64,000 nt of DNA. Origin: Hymenolepis diminuta. Taxonomy: Eukaryota > Platyhelminthes > Cestoda > Cyclophyllidea > Hymenolepididae. The stretch covers positions 1,000,886-1,064,885 of the forward strand of contig CAADRB010000005.1 in the NCBI GenBank assembly GCA_900708905.1. The letters are read 5' to 3'. The notes below the pieces were generated by a model. That model did not search any database. It saw nothing but the letters and a program-made list of their open reading frames with translations, and was not told the DNA's origin. A program made the position numbers and the translations under genes. Of the stretch, positions 48,001 through 60,000 are shown one piece after another; within the stretch, counting starts at the first letter, position 1; every line of letters begins with the position of its first letter.

Positions 48001-51000
48001 AGGGCAGTCCGATTTCCGGATAATTATGATCAATTAACTCATTTCACTCTATTGACCAAATATGGCTCAGCTGAATGAATCGATTCACACCCCTCGTTCT
48101 AACTTTATTGATCCATCAGCACTCAACAGCACACTTTGCAAATACCCTAGTATGCCCATGTTCTTATTGTAATTTAAGACCTATACTACTCTCTCCTTAG
48201 ACCCTTACGAAAGAGACCAAAACCTTTCTGCTCAATATCGAAAGCCGTCAGTCCTTCATAAATCCATTAAAAACATCGGTAAGGCATATGGAGGCTGCTA
48301 AAATGATTGAGAAATTATCCTCTATACTGGCGAAATACAAATTTTCTTAAAATGTTAATGTTGTAACATTAACTTATTTATATCAAAAAATGCGTTTATG
48401 GAGAGTGTGTTGTACTATTATAAGTTGTTCCCATGCTTGTGTGCATGTACTTCTTATTTATTTTCACGCATTCCCACGAAATCTTCTGGTTAAAGGTAAA
48501 GAATCTCTCTCCTATCATCATTAATACTATGGAGTAGAAAGTTATCAATGAAAGAAGAAATAGTACTTTTATTCTTAAATGAAAATATAATATGCACAAA
48601 TATTATGCAGAGATTTTTCGCTGATTCTTGAAAATTTTCGATCCGCAATGTGGAAATTCTTCTAAAACTCTCTCAGATTGTAGCACCAATATATTTGCTA
48701 TTACAGAGGAATGAAAATGTTTTCTTCATGATCATAGATATTTAAAGATTCAAAACGCGGACGCATATTAGATTTCGTAAAAATCGAGGTTATTGAAATA
48801 ACTCTATTTCGTTTAGTAGTCTGGGTGACGGACAACCTATTTAGTAAATAGTGTATGAAGCAAGACTTTTTTGACACCCTAACTTTACTATCAACGCCTT
48901 TTCGACCACCTTCCATTTATCCCCCGCTGCACTTCACCGTTACCCGGTATAAGTTGCACCCATGCCATCAAAATGGAAAAATTTTCGCCTATTTTTGCAA
49001 ACATAAGGAGATTTCTATAATATTCCAATACTGTCCTAATCTTATCTTTGAAAAAGATTCATTTTCACTTCAGACGAGGGAGCTAAAAATTATGTAGCCG
49101 TTGACCTTAAAATCTTAATTGAATAAACAGATTTCTAGGTTGTCCCTACAAGAGCTGGCACGCGTCAGTGTTAATACAAGGTGTATCCCCAGATCCCTTT
49201 ATTTTTCTCTATCATGCGGACTGAATGTTCATAAAATAGTGAGATAATAGCCCATCATGATTTATTACTGAATTCGGATTTTATTGATAAGTTTCAGGTA
49301 CATATAAGCTTACTTGGTAAATCCTCTTCTGTGGGAGAAGATTTAGCGCAGGCTTTCAAACACTCCTGTCCATCTGTGAAATAAGAGTCTCTACTACATC
49401 CTTCGCCATTTGCCTTGAGATGGAAGGCTCTGCAAGTTCCACTAGCGATACTGAAGAAGAAAAGCACCTCCGGGCTCTCAGCCAAAGCATTTTTGTGGTG
49501 TGGAAAAGGTAGACTGTAGCAGCCATCGCGCTTTGGATCATTGTCACAACGCTTGTCGCCTTTATGAAAAAATACGCTCAGTTTCAACTTGGACGCTTTC
49601 TTTTGCAATCAAACAACTTTGAATTGAATATGAACAAAAATGCAAATCTCCTCTCCTTAAAATCAGCATTTAGTATAGTTTTTTCCTGCTCCAACCAAAA
49701 GCTTCCAAAATATTCACAAATAAAGTTTTCTAGAACAAAAACACTCTGACATAAACGTGATATAGAAATTATATTTTTTTGACTGAAATCTCGCAGCCGA
49801 TCTTTCTCAACTTGCTCAGTAAAGCTACGTATTGAAAGCTATGTACCCCATATTAAATTCTTTTGTTAATCCTCCATATTTGTTTTTAGAAACTCAATTC
49901 ATATTTGCGAAATTCTTCTAAAACTACCTAGAAATTCTATTCATTCCGACTTTGCAGCAAAGTTCTTGAGTTTGATACCTCCATTTTATGAAAATCCAAT
50001 AATTTAAAACTTCTTTAATCGAAAGTAGCACAGAGAAACTAACTGGGCGTTACTTTTTTCAAACAGGAAGTGAAAACTTCTCCTGAATGAAAATATAGAG
50101 ATGGGAGATGTCTGCTGAATTTACCTAGACGAGGTGATTTTTTACAAATATATGTGACTCATGCAACCACAAAATTGTTTCAGCAAGCCTACAGGTAAAT
50201 ATCAATTCGAAAATCCAAAACAAAACTATATTAATCTCTATTAGCACTCTTTATTCCTGTAAATAAATATATTTTAATATATAAGATCTCTTGTTTACTT
50301 CTCAGGGCATTTATTATCCCTTGGTTCATCTCTTCTAAAGAGAATGAAGTGCACATCTCGAGTATCTCCAAGATACACATATTCAACAAATAATGCTTGC
50401 TGTCAACAATCGATGACTATCGGTCGATTATAGATCGCTCTGACTGTATTGCCATAATGAAATGTTCTAAACTGGGCGCCATCTTCCTATCCCCACAGTA
50501 ATTATTGAATTTCACCCAACTTCAAATTACCAATAAAATTTTGAGTTTACATCAAGTGAACTGCTGCACTTTAATTATTTAAAGAGACTGATCTACTGAG
50601 ATGGCTTGGCCAATCTCCCATTTCTATATCTCAGCAAATCATCATTGAAATTCATTTTAGCTTTAGATCATTAGTTCATGATGTAAAGAAATATGTATAA
50701 TAATTAAGAGATAGACGGTTTAGATTATCTAAAAATGTTTTGGAACCCACACTTATATCCTAGCTTCTTTCGCTCTATATTTTCCTTCTCCTTAATTAAA
50801 AAGTACATTTTTTGCTTTGTCATGAGTATTAATGACAAAGTATATCTTTAGTAAATGGTCCTCTGACATCCAAAATATTTGTATGAGGGACAAACTGGAC
50901 GTCGATTTGGTCAGGAAGAAAAAGTCTCCCCGATAGAAATACCAACAATTAAAAAATATATTGGTTTGGTGTGTGCATGACAGATGAGCAAGATTACTAT

Positions 51001-54000
51001 GATTCACATCTATGTCATTCTACCCATTAAAAAATAAGTTAGAAATCGGAAGAATTTCAAATCCGAATGGAATAATCTCCATTGATGCTATTTTACTCGA
51101 TCAATACACCCTTCATTCCTTACGTGGACTTCTTTTCCGTTCTCCCTCATGATTAAAATCGCTAATAACTTGCCACGAGTGCAAAACATATCCTTGAACG
51201 CCAATTGTGCATTGGTCAACGTGAACGTCTGTCAAGTCAGAGGTTAAAAGATTGATGCTTATCGGTTCACAGCCAGTGATGTAGATAGCCACGCAATAGT
51301 TATTTACGGCCAGAGAAAGATGGTGGAATGCGAGTATCTCACGAGAGCTATTCCAGGAAATTGTAGTGGTTCCATAACCCTCAAATGTGTTTAATTTTCA
51401 GTGATTTAATAGTCACCATAAATTATGGGGATATCAATACACTTGGCCACGCCTAGTCAACACAATCGATCGATTCAGGACCTTCCCAGTGTGCTAGGGG
51501 TGACATTGTCCGCAAGATTCCACGGATGTACCCTTATTTCTTTGTTCCGGATCGTCTCCTTTTTACTCAAAAGCACAGTTGTTCCTCTACACGAACTGTC
51601 TTGTACACACGCACTTCTATTTCAAATCCACACTCAATCTCTCTCTCTTAAACGCACGGTTCACTCCCACACTTCCGGACTTTCCTCTGGGGTCTCTATT
51701 TGCGCCCTGTAAAGCTCACCGACCCACGTCCTCTTCCTTTTCCCTTACGGTTTTGTAGTTATAAGAACGGGATTAGCTTGTGGTGTCTCTACGGGATCAG
51801 AAGTAAGTTGTCTTCCTCTTACTATACCTTTCCTTCATCGGAATCTTCAATAGCTGGGTGTTTTTAATTACCCCCTAAAATCTACCAGTGAGCGAATAAG
51901 GCGTCGATATACCAGGAAGGGTTAAAGGTCTCATGAATAAAAAAATCTGATAAGGAAATATTTTGGGCTGATGTTTTTTTGAAAGACGAGCTGGGATATT
52001 GTGACTCACGTTCGGGTCGCATAATGCGCTGTTTGCAGGCAACGGAACAGGATTGCGCAGAATCAAATGTATTCGCTGTGCCACCACAACCACTGTAGGC
52101 GAAATTTTCACAGTTGCTGGTGCGTGGATTAAAGAACCATCTGGTTAGACGCTTGGGTTCACAATTGCCCGTTCCATTGAAACACTCAATTGGAGTGCAT
52201 TGGCCGGTTTCTGGACGCTTTCTGCAGGGTTCAATATCTACAAATGAGCAGAAGAAAATGTTTAAGACAATCTTGACTTTTAGACTCCCTAAAATGCCAT
52301 TCATTGGTGTTATTGCCACCATCCAATGCCATTTCCAACGTGCCCAACAGCTAACATTCTAGCTTTCTATATTTTTCCCTCTTTAAACTTCAAATATATA
52401 TACATCAAATTTGCATGTTTTTTGTTATCTTCGCTCAGGTACTTGATTTTTTAAGGTTTGTCAAATATACGATATTTTCATCATCTGGATTTAAATTTCA
52501 TGCGAATATTGTTTAAATGCGTTGTAGGTTTTAAAAATTAAAGAAAAGTAATAAAAAAGCAGAAATCTATACTACTTCCTCCTTATTGTTTGTTCCGAGA
52601 AAATCTTCAAATTAAGTCCGAAAAAGGCAGTCAAAGAGATGGTTCGACCGTAATGTTTATAAATAACAGAAGAAACCCTTTGATGAACCGATAATTAAAT
52701 GGTTCTACGTTCATGGTGTTAGCTCCTGATTAATTAAGAAGACCAATATGTTAAGTCCCATCAGGTGCCAAAGGAAAAATCGTGCAGAATTAAGACAAAA
52801 GCAAATCAATCGAGAATTCAAGAAAGTCTTTCTTTTGACCGGCCTGTCATGGCTAATACAGTCAAAAATGTTGAGTTCTGTAACCTCAAGGAAATTCTAT
52901 CTAAAACGGCGAAGAGCGAAGCTGCCAAAAATATGGAAATATTCTCAAAAAAAACAATATTCGTCCTCAATATCGAAATTGGATTTCTTTAAAGAATTAT
53001 TTAAAGAAAAAGTCTATATTCTTCCAAGATAACCAGTGAAGATGTAAAAATCCCGAATTCTGTGAACCAAATCTCTCTCCGCTTTTCGTAGATCATATTC
53101 TTATAGCAATATGTCTAGTTGTTGGAATGAATTACTGTATACTGTCATATTTTTCAAATATTGAAGAAGACGAAAATGTTCACAGGAATCGATGAATCGC
53201 TTTATAATCTTCAAAAGAAAACAATTAGTACTCGGATGTAATATTTCGATTATGGAACAGGTTATACATTCCCTTGGAAGGCCTGTTAAGGAGCAATAAA
53301 TTGCTAGTTTAATTTAAAAGGAATAGAAACGAAACGCAAAAAGGACCGCCACTGAAAAAACCATCGAAATAGAATATAACAGAATATATTTATTATTACA
53401 TGTTAATATATATTGTTAATGAATTGATTAGGTAATTAACATTCAGTAATGAGGTCATTTCGTTTGAAAGAAGAGCTGCAAGTTTCATAATAACAGGCTG
53501 AAATCTGATCCCTAAACAGATTCTTTCTGGGATTAACTTTAACGGCATTTATTTGCCTCTGGAATGAAACAAACTAATCGTTATGCTTATTAATAATTTA
53601 TAAAATGAAACAATTCTCAACAACTAAGATTTCATAAATTTAACGACAGTTTCAGAAAACACTAATAAGTTCACTAAATGTCTAACAAGTACAATAAATT
53701 TTAAAAATATTTTGTATAATAAGTGTTTACTTAAATCGTTTGTCCCTTTTTTAAACAAACGTGTCTGATAAAATATATATTAAAATTTGAAATATAGCAT
53801 TTATTTGTCTAGCATATTTTCAACTGCTACACTTCACCATACAAATAACTTAAGTGCTTTAAATGTATGGAGCACATTGAATTTCGTTCGAAAACTCAAC
53901 AACCACCTACCAATTGCCTGTGGTGTAAAGTCTGATAAGTTATAAATCAGAGGTGGAAAAGTAGCAAGGGTTTCCTTTGGGGACTCCGTTGCTGGCGGTG

Positions 54001-57000
54001 CTTCGTCATCTGAGTCATTTTCTTCAGAAAGTGCGATCAGTTGTTCTATAGAAGGTCTTTCCAATTGGCGAAGAATCATTCCTTCTTCATTTTCTTCGAC
54101 TTCAGAAGAACCATATTTGACCCGAGGTGTGTCAGACTGGGGTTGACACGTCTCCAGGCAGGAGGATCGAGATGGGAATCGATTTTCGTTTCCCCCACAA
54201 CCGGAGTAGGCGAAGGATAAGCAGCCGCCTCTTTCCCTGTCGTAGTACCACATTTCGTGAGCAGTTTGTTGGACACAATCACCGACTGCCGGTGGAAGTT
54301 CACATATTTCTAGGTGAGAGAAAATATAAATATGCACTTTGTCTGATTAGTTGCTCCTTAAAAATTTCCAAGGACTTTGGAATTTATTGGAATTTTAATG
54401 CCAAGAAATCTAGAATGGACATTAGAAGATAACAAAGAGTAATAATCTAGATGCATACAGGGAAAAATAGAATTACCCAGAAAGAACCCGCGTATTATTA
54501 AATGTTTTGTTTACTAAACTTCTCAAGACGTAAGAATTATTTAATCAGAATTAATCGGCGTGAAAATAATATTAATTAAATTGTATTTTCATCTTTTCTT
54601 CGATCAAAATCTAGGGACTACTTCATAACCATTCACAAAGTTATTGATCTGAAGTATTCAGAAATGAGTCCTTTTTTCGTTTCTTTAATTGAACAGCGGG
54701 CATAAAGAAAGGATAAGAATATCAAGATGAAACAGATCTTAAATTATAGTTCTTCTAGATAACTGCACATTTCACAAGCCTTATAATATGACGCTTTTGT
54801 TCAATTTATTCGACAGTAAATTTAGTTAATTCTATTTATTTTGGGCATCTTGCTGTCCAGACACCAGTCTTTGATAGGTTAGTGAACTTTGAAATCTTCC
54901 AAATAGCTGAAACTGTAACTGTACAAGGTAAACAAATGAAAATCGTGAATAACTTTTACATTGACGGTCTTCTAACTATACGAATAGCGTGTACTATTTT
55001 ACTTTGAAAATAACCTTCATTTTCCTTTCTTACACCCCATGCTCTTTACGAAGCCTACAAATTAGTGAACTTCGGACCCTAATTGCCCCAATATATCATC
55101 CACCTGAAGGCACTAATGAGCAGAATTCAGTTAACTGAAATTAATGTCACCAACTTCGTTAGCAAAAACGCTTAACGAACACATGTTTGTAGCCTAAGCA
55201 AATAGTTGTTGGGAGAAATAGTGCACGACTCTACAGTTCCCAATGCCAAATAAGAAATCGGGTATTTCTCTGAAACACTGGAAATTCTCTTTCGAATTTA
55301 GCTTACAATTCAAAGTTAATCAATCCTTTGGGAAAGAAATGAGAAAGAAAGGAGAGAATATTAACGTCTTGAGCGCTAGTTATTTTAATTACGAATAGTG
55401 GGGAAATTTTTCAAACTCTAATAACCTATATATTTGACTAACTGATACTTTAAACACATCCCTAATACCAAAATAGATACCGCTTTGCAATTCGAGGATA
55501 ATTTGCTATATGGAAATCGTTAAGTTTATGATAAAATAGTTTTCAATTTTAGCGTTATTGACTAGCAAAGTAGAGTTATGTAGGAAGAAAATAACTATTA
55601 ATGTACCTTCTTGACTAAGTTTCTTAGCTCCACAGTACAATTCGCAGGATGATTTTGACAGGAAATTATTTGCAGTTCCACCGCAATGAGTATATCCAAA
55701 CTCCTTGCAGAGTCGAGTTTTGGGATCATAATACCATCGAGATGACATTTGTCCAAGATCATCACAATCGGATCCATTAGAGAGCATGTGGGGAAGTTCA
55801 CATATTTCTTGAACGCCTGTGAAGTAGAAAACATAAGAACAATTGGCTTATTTTAGGAAATGTTGGCTTCTAAATTTATAGTAGCATTCATCTGATCCGA
55901 TATGGTGAAATAAGCAATGCCGTTACACCCTTGTGCCGAGAATGATAAAACATAAACAGGTTGGTTGCGTAAATCATATATACTTGGGGAATTAATTGTG
56001 GTCAAAATGCTAATGGTATGATATATTATCACGTTCGCCCCATTGAATACAGACAACCACTCTTAATTTACCAAAATAGATGAATATGTGATGATATTTA
56101 GTACGCTTTCACCTAAATGCTAGGATATTTCATGATAGTTCAAGCTGTCTAAAATTACGGGTGAATTTAAAAGTTTTACAAAATGATCCTATATATATAT
56201 ATGTATATACAAGACACCACAAATGGTCACTGCCATTTCTGTCTATGAAAGTTCTCCAAGAATAAACGAACTTTCAAGTTATTTTACGCCATCTTTTGGG
56301 GTTCATGTATGGCATATATTTGGTTTTAGAAAAAACTTCATTATTTCAGTTTAAGCCCTAATATTGAATCCATTTTTGATACCCAGTTATATGAAAATAG
56401 AGTAGTTCAATGGAAAATTAAATGGTTAAATCATGTGTAATAGTATTTTAAGTGAAAACTAAACCCTCTATACTAAAGTTCCATTGCTATTAAAATAGAA
56501 GTCCAAGAGATTCACTAATATATGAAACTGAAATGCAAGATTACCAGAAGTCAAACGACCTAAAATAACCCCTCGTGAAAACCGACATATAATGCATTTG
56601 TCAACATGATGGTCACAAAACAGTCGTACTAATCGCAATTCAGTTTCCGTTATATTTTGATCTATAATTGTCTGTAGCAATCATATCAAAGATAAAACCG
56701 TTTGCTTAAGAGATTAAATGAAGGATATGAAGCATAAGTACATAAAGTGATCTTTCATTTTGATAAGCATGTCCTCTTTTAGAACATTTCTACTCTGTCT
56801 TAAACAGTGACTTGTTTTGTTCTAGATATTCCCCCTTATTTTGAATATTCGTCGCTAACTACCTCTTAAAATTTTCGGAGTTAAGCAGCTTAATATCGTA
56901 GAAATTCCAGTTGATATTAGATGCTGCAAGTCGAATACTACAACTTAAATTTCAAAGGAGGATTATTACTCCTAACTACCTGTTGTCCTACATTTTTTCA

Positions 57001-60000
57001 CATTATGACCACTAAACACTGATTAATGAAAATAAGTTGTAAACAGAAATACAAATGACATATACTTTTTCGAATGGTTGTAAGAGCTTCAGAAGTCATA
57101 CAAGTTGCATTGCATTCCTCAATTGAGGCAAATTGATTATCACTTCCGCCACAACCGAGATAAACGAACCAGGAACATTTTTCAAGGACCTTATCGAAGT
57201 AGGCCTTTTGGATTGTCAGTGCTGGCCCTGCTGGAGTTCCATTGTGGGCGCATTGAGCGAAACCGACTTTCGGTGGTGCCAGACATCTTTTCAATGCTGC
57301 AAATTGATTAAAATTTATGCTAAATATTTCGGAAATTATAAGATTAATTGATGGGGTTACGTCCAGTATACGTGTGTGCTAAGTTAGATGACAAAAGGTC
57401 GAGGACAAATGGTTGAGCGTTTATTTAATTAAATTAACTATACTTGTCACTAAAAGATCATCTGTGTTCGAAGTTTTATGGAATTTTATTCATGGTAACC
57501 AACTTAAAATCATATATAATCTCTCAACCGACCCTATGAATTAACTAAGATTATTAGCATTCCAACGAAATAATTTGAACATTTATGCAGATGTTTTCTT
57601 CAAAAACTATTTTTTTTAATGAATATATTATTTCAAAATGAGGAAATTAGCGGAGACAGATTGGCAATAAGAAGACAAAAAAAGAATTAAAAACTTCAAA
57701 AAGTTATTTTTCTAGTCTATGTGAGGCTAAATTTGAGCACATAATCATAGCAGAGTCTTCATACATGGTAAATACGCAATAAACTCAATGTGAGCTTTTT
57801 TGCGATCATTAATAGTACAGATTTCCAACGCAAAACTCCATTTTAACCTACGCATTTTCGGTTGGCAGGTATCTTTGCACGCCTCTTCACTTTCGAAGCG
57901 GTTTTCATTCAGAATGCAGTCGGAAGTGGCAAGACATTGCTTCTCGATTTGATCGTAATACCACAAATATCCTCCAGATATCCTCGCAGTTGGACAGGGT
58001 TTTATTTCCGACATTTTCAGGCAGCTTTCTGAAATGGAATAAAAAACAAAGGGTTATTTAAATAGGGTATAATGGAAAACAATAAATCATTAAAATGAAA
58101 GGTGAAGTTGTGGGCGAAATCTTGACATTTTTCAATTGAGTTATACAATATGTGGTTACCAACATTCCATTTATGCCATTTAAGTATGATCAGTGAATGC
58201 AATGAATCATTTTACAGGCCCACGGCATTAAAATATAGCCTGCTAAGTAATAATAAATAAATAAATGATAAGGCTGAAATTTTATGAGGGCTTACAAATT
58301 TGTACCTATTTCTGATAAACTCGACTTATAATTTCTTCAGCATACAATTTTCGATCATTGCCTAGATAGGTGTCAGTGAAGTTCAAAGACAGAGCATTAA
58401 TGTTTTACCTTAAAAATGATAGGTAACCACTGATTCTAACCACTGACGATAGCTTTTATATCTGTTGACCTTGAGCTGTTGTTTGAATAGTCGGATTGTA
58501 GGGTTGTTCCCGCTTGGGCTGACATATCAGTAAAAGTTGTTTCCACAAGTTTTTTTCCTCTCTTTTATGCGCGGTTAAAATTAATTTAAATAGTAAGGAT
58601 GGGAGTTACAGGTATAGTACTCTTTTTCAACACGGATTTTTTGGAGTAGTAAAAGCAACAACGTAAAGAAATACATTAAAAATCCTCACTCAAAGGAAAG
58701 ACAGATTCGATTACTTATCACTCTAAATTTTGTCGAGGCCATATATGGTGAAAGATTTTTGTAGCAACACGAAATTATGAAGATTTTTAAATATACACCC
58801 TCGATCGTCATCTCTCCCTCTTTTCGATAATCATAATTTTACAAAATTTGCATATCATTTCCGTGCATCAAAGTAACTTCATTAACAACACGAAAATATC
58901 ACGGAATTAATTCGTTTCATGGCACTGACCTTCTATTACCGTTCCGTAATATTTAATCAAAAGTAGATAATTAAAGGAGACTTTTTTAATTTAATTTTTA
59001 ACTGCCTGTCTTTTCTACTACCCTAAAGTGAGGACAATCCACTAAAATTGGTCCCTATGTTTATAAAAAATCTGTGCTATGGGATTAGGGCAAACGATTT
59101 TAATCACCCTCAGCTGCATTTATTTTCAATTTCTAACCCCTCTAAGTAGAAAAATTTGAAATTTGTTCTGTACTTTTTTAACTCTGACCTTGTAAGATAT
59201 CTGTTTGCAATAACTTCAGAATCTCGTGTGTCTACCCCTCACCACAACCTAATTTTCCAATTGAATTCATTTATCCCCCTTCTGTTAAATGAACTTTGCT
59301 ACAACATCATAAATTGCCATGGGTAGGGGGGCTAAAGAATGTGACCCCTTTTGGGACATTCGATGATAGATGATATAGCCCATGAAAGACCTCCCCCTTT
59401 AAACACGTTTACAGTCCAACCTTTGCCTAGATTATGGACCTCTTATCAATCCCATTTTAAGTGTGTACATGATTCAGTCTGCCTGGTCAAATATAAAAAA
59501 ACCACCTGTGCACATATCCATCCACACACTCTTCCATAATGTGAAAATATGCAAGATACTTTTATGGCCTCTAAAAGAATAAACTAGCCCACTCAAAAAA
59601 CTTAAAATAAATCACGATGGAATTTCAGGTCGATGATTTCCTAACCTCGGCTTTTGGTACAATAGTTCAACTCACAGTCAATCGACAAATCAATAAGCAC
59701 TCGTGTTCAACAACGCTAGTCCTGTGGAAATAGCTTTGTCATGGACTTAAATATTTAACTCAGGGGTGGTTGTGTTTTCTGGTTTTCTGTGGAAAATCTT
59801 TCCTCTTCACATTTCAGTTATTTATTTTTTGCGCAGCGATAAAATTGCACAATTTCAATCTTCTACACAGTGTAAATCGTTATCAGTTGTTTATTTGCGG
59901 CTGGGCTTATGCAACAACGGGCATTAGTCAGTGTTGTGAATGGTTTTTTACAGATGTATACGAAAAAAGACCGTGGTGATGGACACGACGGGTTTTTGTT

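Larger units (their letters stand above)
49560..52009 (-). other. Multi-Kunitz intron 6, with repeats
   Basis: 2.45 kb holding repeat A copy 4 (51205-51375) and a likely inverted repeat C copy (51430-51720). No gene recognised. Confidence 0.5.

Noticed and set aside
51425..51712. 95-codon plus-strand reading frame
   Set aside because: It lies in the inverted repeat C copy, has no domain and shows the composition of the repeat.
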